This document shows positions 9,277-18,227 of a stretch of 64,000 nucleotides of DNA, piece after piece. A model generated the notes under the pieces. It was not told where the DNA came from, ran no database searches, and was given only the letters and a program-made list of their open reading frames with translations. Position 1 is the stretch's first letter. The number at the start of each line of letters is the position of its first letter. Source of the DNA: CAZNPH01 sp964574985 (lineage in GTDB: Bacteria > Bacteroidota > Bacteroidia > Bacteroidales > SM23-62). The translations under genes and the position numbers were made by a program. The stretch covers positions 51,056-115,055 of the forward strand of contig CAZNPH010000011.1 in NCBI GenBank assembly GCA_964574985.1. Reading direction: 5' to 3'.

Positions 9277-9307
9277 GGAATAAGGCATATGGATTATGCC
9301 TTATTCC
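9277..9307 (-). promoter_or_regulatory. Perfect 13-bp inverted repeat inside the exb operon
   Basis: GGAATAAGGCATA (9277-9289) is exactly complementary to TATGCCTTATTCC (9295-9307) across a 5-base loop. It lies between the stop of the 150-residue membrane protein and the start of the first exbD. On the coding strand it is not followed by a U tract, so it is unlikely to be a simple terminator. An RNA stability or processing element, or a protein-binding palindrome, is more likely. Confidence 0.7.
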
Positions 9308-9314
9308 ATGTATT

Positions 9315-9767
9315 TTATTTGAAAATCTTTGCGATCTCGGTATACAATATGGAAAGGATCGCCAGTCCGGCCAGAATATACATAAATATCAGACCGGTCC
9401 CCACATTTTTCAGGGTAGAAGGCACGTTATCCGGGCCTTTGTATCCAGTGATGTTCATTACCTGGCCCGATGCCAGTTGATATGCAACAAAAATCAGTAT
9501 GGCGGCAATGCCCAGTAGGATCAGTGATTTGGTTGCATTTTTTGGATGAATAATGATGTATATCAGCGGGAAAACAACGGATACAAGAGCGGCAATGCCA
9601 AAAAGGATATAGGCCCAGGTAAGGATGGTTTCCGTGATGACCGGTTCTTCTGCCGGTGTTCCCTGTGTTCCCTTAACAAAGCCACCGAAGTAGAACATCC
9701 CGACCAGAACAACGGAAACCACCATAATGAGATACTGCAATATTCTGGTGATTTTATGTAACGTCAT
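9315..9767 (-). CDS. Conserved four-helix membrane protein of the exb operon
   Basis: 150 residues with four predicted membrane helices (about 8-30, 48-72, 81-98 and 125-146) and a loop containing TGYKGPDNVPSTLKNVGTG. No enzymatic motif is recognisable. It sits between exbB (3 bp upstream) and the exbD pair. I recall similar small proteins between exbB and exbD in other Bacteroidota, which would make it a probable accessory of the ExbBD motor. That role is inferred from position only. Confidence 0.75.
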   Translation of the reverse strand: MTLHKITRILQYLIMVVSVVLVGMFYFGGFVKGTQGTPAEEPVITETILTWAYILFGIAALVSVVFPLIYIIIHPKNATKSLILLGIAAILIFVAYQLASGQVMNITGYKGPDNVPSTLKNVGTGLIFMYILAGLAILSILYTEIAKIFK

Positions 9768-9770
9768 GGG

Positions 9771-10589
9771 TTATTGTTTTTTAAGGTTATGCTTTACGAG
9801 CAGGTCGATGAGTGAGATGGAAGAATCTTCCATATTGTTGACAATGCTGTCGATCTTGGCCACAATATAATTGTAGAAGATCTGCAGGATGATGGCAACG
9901 ATCAGACCCGAAACAGTGGTGATCAGGGCCACCTTGATACCCCTTGCAACCAGCTGCGGGGAAACATCACCCGCGATCTGGATGGAATCGAAAGCATCGA
10001 TCATACCGATAACCGTTCCCATAAAACCAAGCATCGGGGCGATGGAGATGAAAAGCTGTATCCAGGAAAGGCCTTTCTCCAAAAGACCCATTTGTACACT
10101 CCCGTAAGAAATCACCGATTTCTCCACAACTTCAATGCCTTCATCGGCCCTGTCAAGCCCCTGGTAGAAAATACTGGCTACCGGACCCTTTGTGTCCCGG
10201 CATATTTCCTTGGCCGCTTCGACACCACCTGAATCAAGTGCCTCTTCTACTTTCTTGAGAAGTTTGCTGGTGTTGGTTGTGGCGAGGTTCAGATAAATGA
10301 TCCTCTCGATGGCCAGGGCAAGGCCGAAAATCAGGGTCAGAAGCACAAAACCCATGAAAGTGGCACCGCCTTCAATGAATTTGGTCTTAACCTGTTTGTG
10401 CAGTGACAATGCTTCTTCAGCGACCTCTTCCTCTTCTCCGGCAGCGGTTTCACCTTCAGGCGCCGCAACCGTATCAGCCATTTCAACGGCCTGGGTGTCC
10501 CGGGCTTCCTCCTCCTGTGCCGAAACGGGACCTGATATTCCCAGAAAAAATATCCCGAATACTGCAAGAGATGCAAATAATTTTTTCAT
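9771..10589 (-). CDS. exbB: MotA/TolQ/ExbB proton channel family protein
   Basis: 272 residues from the ATG at 10589; an ATG seven codons further upstream would spoil the signal peptide. Starts with a signal-like segment (MKKLFASLAVFGIFFLGIS...VSAQ) and an acidic linker, followed by three membrane helices, including the conserved region APMLGFMGTVIGMIDAF and the last helix TTVSGLIVAIILQIF. Pentameric ExbB surrounds the ExbD helices in the inner membrane. The N-terminal signal sequence plus Glu-rich linker is a common form in Bacteroidota. First gene of the operon exbB, membrane protein, exbD, exbD. Confidence 0.92.
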   Translation of the reverse strand: MKKLFASLAVFGIFFLGISGPVSAQEEEARDTQAVEMADTVAAPEGETAAGEEEEVAEEALSLHKQVKTKFIEGGATFMGFVLLTLIFGLALAIERIIYLNLATTNTSKLLKKVEEALDSGGVEAAKEICRDTKGPVASIFYQGLDRADEGIEVVEKSVISYGSVQMGLLEKGLSWIQLFISIAPMLGFMGTVIGMIDAFDSIQIAGDVSPQLVARGIKVALITTVSGLIVAIILQIFYNYIVAKIDSIVNNMEDSSISLIDLLVKHNLKKQ

Positions 10590-10652
10590 GATTAAAAATT
10601 TGATTAACAAATGAATTTAGCGTTTTAATTTAAAAATTGTTTGGAATTTTCG

Positions 10653-10660
10653 TAAAATTA
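10653..10660 (-). promoter_or_regulatory. Putative -7 element of the exb operon
   Basis: On the minus strand this reads TAATTTTA followed by CG, a TAnnTTTA version of the Bacteroidota -7 element, about 64 bases before the exbB ATG. The same octamer precedes aspS, the SPOR gene and mraZ. No clear -33 TTG. Confidence 0.35.
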
Positions 10661-10695
10661 AAAAAATATGTGAAACATTCATTATTTTTTCAACG

Positions 10696-10785
10696 CGGAG
10701 AGAGAGGGATTCGAACCCTCGATTCCGTTTCACACGGAATACACGCTTTCCAAGCGTGCGCCTTCAGCCACTCGGCCACCTCTCC
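10696..10785 (-). tRNA. tRNA-Ser (anticodon GGA)
   Basis: The minus strand folds as a class II tRNA of 90 bases. The acceptor GGAGAGG pairs with TCTCTCC (one G-T), with discriminator G at 10696. The anticodon stem-loop CACGCTTGGAAAGCGTG carries GGA. There is a long variable arm, and the T arm is GAGGG-TTCGAAT-CCCTC. It reads UCC and UCU serine codons. The 3' CCA is not encoded (next bases CGT), so it must be added by the CCA enzyme. It stands alone between exbB and ansA. Confidence 0.97.
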
Positions 10786-10839
10786 TGACAAAATTTTGGT
10801 GCGCCAAATTACAAAAAAAAATCAAAACCTGCATGATCA

Positions 10840-11871
10840 TCAAGTAATTTCACCCCTAATGGGTTTATTTAAAAGCTGTTTGGTTTTTTCAACGGCAAAT
10901 TCCCGGCCCAGGAGATACATCATTTTGGTGACGGCTGCTTCGGTGGTGATGTCATGGCCGCTGATCACCCCGGCCCTGATGAGTTGTTGGCTGGTTTTAT
11001 AGCGTCCCATCTCCACTTTTCCCTGGTTGCACTGGGTTACATTCAGCATGATAATCCCCTGCTCATCTGTTTTTTTCAGTTCTTCACCCAGCCAGGGGCT
11101 GGTTGGTGCGTTTCCGGCGCCAAAAGTCTCAATGATCAGGCCCCTCAGATTCCTGGTACGGAGAACGGCATGTACAGCCTCTTTCCCGATGCCGGGGAAA
11201 ATCTTGAGTATGGAGATCTGGTTGCAGAGTTCTTTGTATGCTTTGAATTTTCGGTTGTCCCGTGGATACAGGATGTATTCGGAATTGTACCTGATCCTGA
11301 TCCCGGATTCAGCAAGGGGAGGATAATTGCCCGAAACAAAAGCATTGAAATTTTCTGCGTTGTATTTTGTGGTGCGGTTCCCCCGGTACAGCTTGAACTC
11401 AAAATAAATGCACACTTCCGGAACAACCGGTTTTTGGTTTTTTCGGGCCGCGGCGATCTCGATCGATGAGATAAGATTTTCCTTTGCATCGGTCCGCAAG
11501 GTGCTTATGGGAATCTGTGACCCGGTGAATATTACCGGTTTTCCCAGATTTTCGAGCAAAAAACTGAGGGCCGATGCAGAATAGGCCATGGTATCGGTTC
11601 CATGCAGGATCACAAATCCGTCAAATCTTTCGTAATTTTCTTCAATTATGCCGGCTAATCCGGTCCAGTGGTCCGGATTGATCTCCGATGAATCCACCGG
11701 GGAACCGAAAGAGGTTACGGAAATATCATAACCGGACTTTTTTAATTCGGGTACATATCTCATGACTTCATACGAATCCAGTGGGGCCGGGGAATATTCT
11801 TTGTTTTCGGAGATCATTCCGATGGTGCCGCCGGTATAAATGATCAATATGGCCGTGTCCCTATTCTTCAT
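10840..11871 (-). CDS. ansA: L-asparaginase, type I (cytoplasmic)
   Basis: Hydrolyses L-asparagine to aspartate and ammonia. 343 residues from the ATG at 11871, which overlaps the last 11 bases of tatD; an upstream Met at 11916 would place 15 unconserved residues ahead of the conserved start. IIYTGGTIGM near the N-terminus holds the first catalytic Thr. HGTDTMAYSASALSF near 90-105 holds the second Thr-Asp pair, followed by VIFTGSQIP. No signal peptide, consistent with the cytoplasmic enzyme. Last gene of gdhA-tatD-ansA; the ammonia released could feed the glutamate dehydrogenase of the same operon. Confidence 0.93.
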   Translation of the reverse strand: MKNRDTAILIIYTGGTIGMISENKEYSPAPLDSYEVMRYVPELKKSGYDISVTSFGSPVDSSEINPDHWTGLAGIIEENYERFDGFVILHGTDTMAYSASALSFLLENLGKPVIFTGSQIPISTLRTDAKENLISSIEIAAARKNQKPVVPEVCIYFEFKLYRGNRTTKYNAENFNAFVSGNYPPLAESGIRIRYNSEYILYPRDNRKFKAYKELCNQISILKIFPGIGKEAVHAVLRTRNLRGLIIETFGAGNAPTSPWLGEELKKTDEQGIIMLNVTQCNQGKVEMGRYKTSQQLIRAGVISGHDITTEAAVTKMMYLLGREFAVEKTKQLLNKPIRGEIT

Positions 11872-12634
11872 CGATCCTGAATATTTTTTTTGCATTGACG
11901 GTCGTGATCCGTGCAATTTCTTCCAGGCTCAATCCATATATCGCTGCTACCTTTTCTGCCGTATGGATCAGATATCCGCTTTCATTCCGTTTGCCCCTGT
12001 GGGGATGGGGAGCCAGGTAAGGTGCATCTGTTTCAAGCAGGATATGTTGGGGATCTGTCTTTTCCACAACCCTGTCCAGTCCGGAATTCCTGAATGTGAC
12101 GATCCCGTTGATCCCGATCATAAACCCCATTTCTATGATCTGCCTGGCCTCCCCGGGTGTACCCGTGAAACTGTGAAAAACCCCCCGGATTTGAAGTCCT
12201 TTTAACTCCCTGAGGACAGCCATAACTTCCCTGAAAGAGTTCCTGACATGGATCACCAATGGCAATCCGGTTTGGGCGGACAGGATCGCTTGTTCCCTGA
12301 ATGCCTCTGTTTGTTCCTTTTCTTTGCTCCGGCTCCGGTAAAGATCGATGCCGGTTTCCCCGATGGCGTGGAATTTTCTCCTGCTCAGCCAGGACCTGAC
12401 CATTTCCAGTTCCCGGGGGTAATTTTCTGTAACCGAATTGGGATGGAGCCCCATCATGGGATAACAGACCCCCGGATATTTGTCTGTCAATGCCAGCAGG
12501 GCAGGGGTCGTGCTGCTGTCGATGTTGGGACAAAGGCAGGTTTTGATTCCGTTTTTGACGGTTCGTTCCATGACCTGGTCCAGGTCATGGGCGAATTCAG
12601 GAAGAAAAAGATGGGTGTGTGTATCGATCAGCAT
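11861..12634 (-). CDS. tatD: TatD-family metal-dependent hydrolase (DNase)
   Basis: 257 residues with the metal-binding motifs DTHTHL (3-8), AIGETGIDLYR near 91-101, LVIHVRN near 125-131, and LLETDAPYLAP near the C-terminus. Family members are 3'-5' exonucleases on DNA or RNA; some act on damaged DNA or in tRNA and D-amino-acid quality control. It follows gdhA after 1 bp and overlaps ansA. TatD proteins occur in several paralogues, so the exact substrate is uncertain. Confidence 0.92.
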   Translation of the reverse strand: MLIDTHTHLFLPEFAHDLDQVMERTVKNGIKTCLCPNIDSSTTPALLALTDKYPGVCYPMMGLHPNSVTENYPRELEMVRSWLSRRKFHAIGETGIDLYRSRSKEKEQTEAFREQAILSAQTGLPLVIHVRNSFREVMAVLRELKGLQIRGVFHSFTGTPGEARQIIEMGFMIGINGIVTFRNSGLDRVVEKTDPQHILLETDAPYLAPHPHRGKRNESGYLIHTAEKVAAIYGLSLEEIARITTVNAKKIFRIDEE

Positions 12635-12635
12635 G

Positions 12636-13976
12636 CTATACTGCTCCTTGAGCCATCATCGCATTGGCAACCTTGACGAACCCTCCTATATTGGCCCCCC
12701 TGACATAATTGACCGGTCCGTTCTCCTGCTTTCCGAAATGAAGGCAGGTTTCATGGATGTTTCTCATGATCTGCTGTAAACGGCTGTCAACCTCATCCCT
12801 GTTCCAGGGCAGCCTCATCGCGTTTTGTGTCATTTCGAGTCCGCTTACCGCAACACCCCCTGCATTGGCTGCTTTCCCCGGCCCATAAAGGATCCCTGCC
12901 TCCAAAAAGAGGTCAACTGCTTCCGCGGTACATGGCATGTTGGCCCCTTCACAAACCACGTTGCATCCGTTCTTTAAAAGTTTCCGGGCGTCGTCCCGGT
13001 CGATCTCGTTCTCTGTGGCGCTGGGAAAAGCGGCATCACATGTAATTTCCCAGGGTCTTTTCCCTTCAAGATATTCACATTTGAATTTATCTGCATATTC
13101 ACTGATCCTGCCCCTGCGAAGGTTTTTCAAATCCATGACCCAGGCCAGTTTTTCATCGTTTATGCCCCCGGGATCATATATTGTTCCGTTGGAGTCCGAA
13201 AGGGTGACCACTTTCCCTCCCAACTGGTTGATCTTTTGTACGGTGAATTGTGCCACATTTCCGGAACCGGATACCAGAACAACCTTGCCTTTCAGTGATT
13301 CACCCCTGGTTTTCAGCATTTCCTGGGCGAAATATACCGATCCGTACCCGGTGGCTTCGGGCCGGATCAGACTGCCTCCCCATTCCAGCCCTTTTCCGGT
13401 CAGTACCCCGGTAAATTCATTGCGGATCCTTTTGTATTGTCCAAACAAAAAGCCGATCTCCCTTCCGCCCACACCGATATCCCCGGCCGGCACATCCGTA
13501 TAAGGCCCGATATGCCTGCACAATTCGGTCATGAAACTCTGGCAGAATTTCATCACTTCGTTCTCTGATTTCCCTTTGGGATCAAAATCGGATCCTCCTT
13601 TCCCGCCACCCATGGGCAGGGTGGTCAGACTGTTCTTGAAGACCTGCTCAAAAGCCAGGAATTTAAGGATACCCAGGTTCACGGTAGGATGAAACCGGAG
13701 TCCGCCTTTATACGGACCGATAGCGCTGTTCATCTCGATCCGGAATCCGCGGTTGATCTCAATTTCGCCTTTGTCGTTCAGCCAGGGGACCCGGAAGATG
13801 ACCACCCGCTCAGGTTCAGCGATGCGTTCAAGGATCCTGGCATATTTATATTTGAGGTTTTTTTCAATGAAGGGAACCAGGGATTCGGCCACCTCCCGGG
13901 CGGCCTGGTGAAATTCCGGTTCGGCCGGGTTATTGGCCCGGATACCTTGCATGAAATCTTCTATCTGGGATTGCAT
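12636..13976 (-). CDS. gdhA: Glutamate dehydrogenase, hexameric class I (probably NADP-dependent)
   Basis: 446 residues, the expected size. Interconverts 2-oxoglutarate plus ammonia and glutamate. It has the substrate-binding region GPYKGGLRFHPTVNLGILKF (about 89-108), the Gly/Lys-rich PMGGGKGGSDFDPKGKS, and the Rossmann segment VVLVSGSGNVAQF for the nucleotide. First gene of the gdhA-tatD-ansA operon. A consensus Bacteroidota -7 box (TAAGTTTG) lies 38 bases before the ATG, so the 5' UTR is short. Confidence 0.96.
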   Translation of the reverse strand: MQSQIEDFMQGIRANNPAEPEFHQAAREVAESLVPFIEKNLKYKYARILERIAEPERVVIFRVPWLNDKGEIEINRGFRIEMNSAIGPYKGGLRFHPTVNLGILKFLAFEQVFKNSLTTLPMGGGKGGSDFDPKGKSENEVMKFCQSFMTELCRHIGPYTDVPAGDIGVGGREIGFLFGQYKRIRNEFTGVLTGKGLEWGGSLIRPEATGYGSVYFAQEMLKTRGESLKGKVVLVSGSGNVAQFTVQKINQLGGKVVTLSDSNGTIYDPGGINDEKLAWVMDLKNLRRGRISEYADKFKCEYLEGKRPWEITCDAAFPSATENEIDRDDARKLLKNGCNVVCEGANMPCTAEAVDLFLEAGILYGPGKAANAGGVAVSGLEMTQNAMRLPWNRDEVDSRLQQIMRNIHETCLHFGKQENGPVNYVRGANIGGFVKVANAMMAQGAV

Positions 13977-14013
13977 AAGGAAAAGGATTTTTATTTGAAA
14001 AAAATGCTAAAGG

Positions 14014-14021
14014 CAAACTTA
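14014..14021 (-). promoter_or_regulatory. gdhA promoter, -7 element
   Basis: Minus strand TAAGTTTG, an exact match to TAnnTTTG, in the 119-bp gap between dprA and gdhA. About 20 bases upstream is GGTTT, a poor match to the -33 TTTG box. Confidence 0.6.
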
Positions 14022-14095
14022 GAATAAATTTCTGTATTGTAAAACCTTCATCAAAAATAGGTTGATAAACCACCGGTTGAAAAGAGAGGGAAAAT

Positions 14096-15217
14096 TTACC
14101 GGATGCAGATGCGGTAAATATTGCCGGGCAGACTGCTGATCAGGCCCTTGAATTCCAGGTTCAGCAGGAGGGAAGATATCTTGTTCACAGGCAATCCGGT
14201 TTGCCGGCAGATCGTATCCATGTTCATGTCATCCCCTTTCCCGAGTATATCCAGCAGTTTTTTTTCTTCTTCCTCCAGTTCGGGAAGAAGTGCTTTTTGC
14301 AGGTTTTTCCTGTCATCCGGTCCTGCATCCCATCCCATCATGTATTCAAGGTCAGATGCATTTTCGATCAGGGAAGCCCTGTTGGTTTTGATCAGCCAGT
14401 TGCATCCGGATGAATATGCATCATGGGTTCTTCCCGGAAAACAAAACACATCCCTGTTGTAGGATCCGGCAATGTCCGCTGTGATCAGCGCACCTCCCTT
14501 CAGGGCCGATTCAATGATGATGGTTGCATCGGTAAGTCCGGCGATGATTCTGTTCCGCTTGATGAAGTTGTTCCTTTCCGGTCGGGCATCTCCCGGAAAA
14601 TCGGTCACCAGTGCCCCCTGTCTGGCGATTTTTCTGGCCACCTGAAGATGCTGGGAAGGGTATACCGTTGAGAGTCCGTGCCCCATCACGGCCAATGTCG
14701 GAAAACCGTTTTTCAATGCAGACCGGTGGGCACACACATCGATCCCGTAAGCGAGTCCGCTCACCACTACCAGCCTGTGACCCCTTTCGGCAAGTTCCCG
14801 TATGAATTGCTGGCATACGGTTAATCCGTATGTGGTTGCACTCCGGGTACCCACAATGCTGATCATTCTGGGATGGTCCGGTCCGCTGTTCCCTTTGACA
14901 TAAAGTACCACCGGACCATCGGCACAGTTCTTCAGCCTGAAAGGATAATCTTCGTCCAGGTAAAAATAGCCCCGTATCCGGTACTTTCGCATGAATTCCA
15001 GCTCTTTTTCGGCTTTTTCAAGGATACCCGGTTGCCGTGCAACCCGTGCCAGTTTGGTGCCGATCCCGGGGATCTTTTCCAGGGTTGGCCTTTTTTCATG
15101 AAATATCCCTTCTGCACTCCCTGTATGTTCAATGATCCTCCGGGCCAGAATGCTTCCGATGCCAGGCAGAAGGCTGATGGCTATCTTGTACTTCGAATCA
15201 CGGTCGGACAAATCCAT
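14096..15217 (-). CDS. dprA: DNA-processing protein DprA
   Basis: Binds incoming single-stranded DNA and loads RecA during natural transformation. 373 residues: N-terminal helix-hairpin-helix-like region (GIGSILARRIIEHTG, IPGIGTKLARVA), central Rossmann-like DprA domain (ISIVGTRSATTYGL, VSGLAYGIDVCAHRSAL, RNRIIAGLTDATIIIESAL as overlapping landmarks) and a C-terminal winged helix (LDILGKGDDMNMDTICRQTG). Full length. Downstream of the proline dehydrogenase and 160-residue membrane protein genes after a 62-bp gap. Confidence 0.95.
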   Translation of the reverse strand: MDLSDRDSKYKIAISLLPGIGSILARRIIEHTGSAEGIFHEKRPTLEKIPGIGTKLARVARQPGILEKAEKELEFMRKYRIRGYFYLDEDYPFRLKNCADGPVVLYVKGNSGPDHPRMISIVGTRSATTYGLTVCQQFIRELAERGHRLVVVSGLAYGIDVCAHRSALKNGFPTLAVMGHGLSTVYPSQHLQVARKIARQGALVTDFPGDARPERNNFIKRNRIIAGLTDATIIIESALKGGALITADIAGSYNRDVFCFPGRTHDAYSSGCNWLIKTNRASLIENASDLEYMMGWDAGPDDRKNLQKALLPELEEEEKKLLDILGKGDDMNMDTICRQTGLPVNKISSLLLNLEFKGLISSLPGNIYRICIR

Positions 15218-15279
15218 GCCGCTGCAGTTTTTCCATCTATGCAGGATCCGCCGTTCAATCAGCCACCAAAAGGGAAGAT

Positions 15280-15762
15280 TTATTTCCTGGAGTGAGCAGT
15301 CAGGGAATCCGTGAGCTTTTGCAGTTCTTCGGAGTTCAGGGAGGAAATGCTGATGGGCGGATATTTGGCAACAGTATTCTTAATGGCCTGGTAAAGGATC
15401 AGTTTTTTCTTCTGTCCGAAAAACATGCTTTTAATCCTGAACCGGACAAATAACTGTTTTGGGATCTCGATCGATTTCCGTTTCCTGGTTGAAAATGGCC
15501 TGAGGGGGTAGTAACGGATCACGATCTTGTCTGTATCATCACTGTAAAAAATATAATTGAGGTCGAGCAGATATTTATAGATATTGATCAAAACATAGAC
15601 TCCCAGAACGATCAGGGCAATCCGGCCCTTTTCAAGACCCAGTAATTGTTTGTCGAACCAACCGCTGACCAGCACAACGATGATCAGGATGGTAAAGATG
15701 ATGGCGATGAACATCCGGTTCAGGGAAACACGGATGGCTTTTTTCTGGTTGTCAAATTTCAT
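15280..15762 (-). CDS. Small membrane protein of unknown function
   Basis: 160 residues from the ATG at 15762, which overlaps the proline dehydrogenase stop (ATGA). Two adjacent membrane helices (about 15-35 and 42-60), then a basic soluble part with a pattern like a bacterial PH/YcxB-type domain (NYIFYSDDTDKIVIRYYP, SIEIPKQLFVRFRI). I do not recognise a characterised family. Translational coupling suggests coexpression with the proline dehydrogenase, though a functional link is not evident. Confidence 0.7.
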   Translation of the reverse strand: MKFDNQKKAIRVSLNRMFIAIIFTILIIVVLVSGWFDKQLLGLEKGRIALIVLGVYVLINIYKYLLDLNYIFYSDDTDKIVIRYYPLRPFSTRKRKSIEIPKQLFVRFRIKSMFFGQKKKLILYQAIKNTVAKYPPISISSLNSEELQKLTDSLTAHSRK

Positions 15763-16937
15763 TTTCGGGCAGATTTTTTTCTTCGTTTCCATTCCCTGGA
15801 AATCAACATCATTTCCCTGCTGGTTTGTCCTGCAACGGAAGTATTTTCCTCGGTTCTTCTGATGAGATAGGGAATGACCGTTTTCACCGGGCCGTATGGC
15901 AGGTACTTGGCAACATTCAGTCCGTTATGCGCAAGATTGAAACTGATGTGGTCGCTCATGCCGTACAGCTGGGAAAAATAGCACCTGGGATCATTTTTTG
16001 CAATGTTGTGTTCCTCCATCAGTTCGACCAGATATCGGGAACTTTCCTCATTGTGGGTGCCGTTAAAAATGGCAAACCGGTCGATTCTTTCAACGGTGTA
16101 TTTCAGGGCTGCATTGTAGTCCCTGTCGGTATGTTCCTTGTCCGGGTGGATGGGCGAGGGGTATCCCACCCGTTCCGCTCTTTCCCTTTCTTTTTCCATA
16201 TAGGCTCCCCGTACAAATTTGGCACCGATGATGAAATTCTTTTCCCTGGCAGCCCTGTAATCCTGTTCAAGCTTTTCGAGCCGGTCCCGGCGGTACATCT
16301 GGTATGTATTATAGACGATGGCCCTTTTCCTGTTGTACTTTTCCATGAAACTCAGCGTGATCTCATCAATGAATTTCTGGAAATAACTGTCTTCCGCATC
16401 GATCATGATGGGTACATCCAGTTCGGCCGCTTTCCCAAACAATCTTCGCACCCTGTTCACGAACTTTTCCGCCTCTTTGTTTTCCTCTTCGGTGAGGATT
16501 TCCCCCGTGCTTGATTTTTCCAGTATCTCTTCCCTGCCAAAGGCGGTGGGCTTAAAAACAGTAAAAGGGATCATTTCCCTGTTTGCGGCTGCATTCTCAA
16601 TGGTCCTCAGGGTTTCTTCCAGGGCTTCTTCGATCACATCGTCTTTTTCTTTTCCTTCCACGGAATAATCCAATATCGATTTGACATTGTGTTTTGCCAG
16701 TTTCCGGACAACCGGCAGGCATTCTTCGATGGTTTCGCCCCCGCAGAAATGACTGTATATGGTCGGCTTAACGATCCAGTTGATGGGGACCCCGGTTGTT
16801 ATGGCAAAGTTTGAAAGAATTGATCCCAACCTGACCAGGGAGGGGCTGGAAATGGCCTTGAAAAGATAATGGGCTTTGCGGAGTTCCCGGTCATTTTTGA
16901 TTTTAAAGGCTATTTCGGTATTTTCAAATGAGATCAT
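15759..16937 (-). CDS. Proline dehydrogenase (monofunctional)
   Basis: Oxidises L-proline to pyrroline-5-carboxylate with FAD. 392 residues: TIM-barrel landmarks include ILDYSVEGKEK, PIMIDAEDSYFQ near 176-187, RRAIVYNTYQMYRRD-like segment (AIVYNTYQMY), AKFVRGAYMEKERERA near 238-253, and the C-terminal YLIRRTEENTS that contacts substrate in the family. It lacks the DNA-binding and P5C dehydrogenase domains of PutA. Divergent from aroA. A possible promoter (TAATTTTC, 16953-16960 on the minus strand) lies 16 bases upstream. Confidence 0.93.
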   Translation of the reverse strand: MISFENTEIAFKIKNDRELRKAHYLFKAISSPSLVRLGSILSNFAITTGVPINWIVKPTIYSHFCGGETIEECLPVVRKLAKHNVKSILDYSVEGKEKDDVIEEALEETLRTIENAAANREMIPFTVFKPTAFGREEILEKSSTGEILTEEENKEAEKFVNRVRRLFGKAAELDVPIMIDAEDSYFQKFIDEITLSFMEKYNRKRAIVYNTYQMYRRDRLEKLEQDYRAAREKNFIIGAKFVRGAYMEKERERAERVGYPSPIHPDKEHTDRDYNAALKYTVERIDRFAIFNGTHNEESSRYLVELMEEHNIAKNDPRCYFSQLYGMSDHISFNLAHNGLNVAKYLPYGPVKTVIPYLIRRTEENTSVAGQTSREMMLISREWKRRKKSARK

Positions 16938-16994
16938 GATTTTGAAAGGAAAGAAAATTAATACATTTGAAAGCGAATTGAAACATACAGGAAC

Positions 16995-18224
16995 ATGGTT
17001 TACCGGTTGAGGTGCAAAAATAAGAAAATTTCAACAGAAATCATTTTGCCGCCTTCCAAGAGCATATGCAACAGACTCCTGATCATGCGGACTTTGTGTA
17101 AGCGGACTTTCAAGATCAGAAACCTGTCCGGAAGCGATGACACGGTCCTGTTGAAGCAAGCCCTGGAAAGCGCAGATCATGTCAAAGACGTCGGGCACGC
17201 AGGGACCGCCATGCGATTTCTCGCAGCCTGCCTGGCAACCCGGGAAGGCCGCTGGGTGCTGACCGGCTCGGAAAGGATGAAGCAGAGGCCCATCGGGCCA
17301 CTGGTGGATGCCCTGAGAAATATGGGTGCAGACATTGTATATCAGGAAAAAGAGGGATTCCCGCCCCTGGTGATCCGGGGCAAAAAGCTCAGAGGAGGGA
17401 TCTTGTCCATTGACAGCAGCATCAGCAGCCAGTTCGTAAGTGCTTTGCTGATGATTGCACCGGCTACTGTCAATGGCCTTGAACTTACCCTGGAAAACAA
17501 GATCATTTCTTCGCCATACATTGGCCTGACCCTTGGACTGATGGAAAAACTGGGGATCCGGCATCAGCGGAAGGGGCGGTTGATCACTGTAATGCCCCAG
17601 TCATACCGTCCTGTGAATATGGAAGCCGAACCCGACTGGACCGCGGCTTCTTACTGGTATGAGATCGCCTGTCTGGCCGATGCATCGAAGATATTTCTGC
17701 CCGGACTGAAAAAAGACAGCTTGCAGGGAGACGCGGCATTGACCAGGTTGATGGCAGCCCTCAACGTGATGACCGTGTTCAAAAAAAATGGCGTTTTGAT
17801 CTCAAAGCGTTATCAGAAATTCAAGCCCATTTCAATTGATTTTACCGGAAATCCTGATCTTGTACAAACCTTTACCGTATTGTCTGCCATGAAAGGCATC
17901 CCTTTCACTTTTACCGGCACAAAAAGCTTGCAGATCAAGGAAACCGACCGGGTCAGGGCCCTGGGTACGGAACTGATGAAATTTGGCATTCATTTGTCGG
18001 TTTCGGAGGATGGGAACATCATGGAATGGGATGGACGAAGACAAAAAGCACAAACCGGCCCCATCGTCCTGAAAACGTATGACGACCACAGAATGGCCAT
18101 GGCATTTGCCCCTGTGGCTCTGTTGCAGGAAATCGGGATCGAGAGTCCCGGGGTGGTTCAGAAATCCTATCCGGGTTTCTGGGAAGATATTGAGAAAGCC
18201 GGCTTTGTGATCAGCACCGCTTGA
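16995..18224 (+). CDS. aroA: 3-phosphoshikimate 1-carboxyvinyltransferase (EPSP synthase)
   Basis: Joins shikimate-3-phosphate and PEP in the aromatic amino acid pathway. 409 residues. LPPSKSICNRLLI (18-30) is the substrate-binding start; GHAGTAMRFLAA near 63-74 is the PEP/shikimate loop, with His where many enzymes have Asn; SSQFVSALLM and KETDRV follow; and YDDHRMAMAFAPVAL is near the C-terminus. Convergent with tadA; the two stops are 3 bp apart with no terminator between them. Confidence 0.94.
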   Translation: MVYRLRCKNKKISTEIILPPSKSICNRLLIMRTLCKRTFKIRNLSGSDDTVLLKQALESADHVKDVGHAGTAMRFLAACLATREGRWVLTGSERMKQRPIGPLVDALRNMGADIVYQEKEGFPPLVIRGKKLRGGILSIDSSISSQFVSALLMIAPATVNGLELTLENKIISSPYIGLTLGLMEKLGIRHQRKGRLITVMPQSYRPVNMEAEPDWTAASYWYEIACLADASKIFLPGLKKDSLQGDAALTRLMAALNVMTVFKKNGVLISKRYQKFKPISIDFTGNPDLVQTFTVLSAMKGIPFTFTGTKSLQIKETDRVRALGTELMKFGIHLSVSEDGNIMEWDGRRQKAQTGPIVLKTYDDHRMAMAFAPVALLQEIGIESPGVVQKSYPGFWEDIEKAGFVISTA

Positions 18225-18227
18225 ATT

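Noticed and set aside
9277..9307. The exb hairpin as an intrinsic terminator
   Set aside because: No T run follows it on the coding strand, and two essential-looking exbD genes lie downstream without another convincing promoter.
15280..15792. Longer start at 15792 for the 160-residue membrane protein
   Set aside because: It would overlap proline dehydrogenase by 34 bases with unconserved residues; the ATGA overlap at 15762 is the better start.
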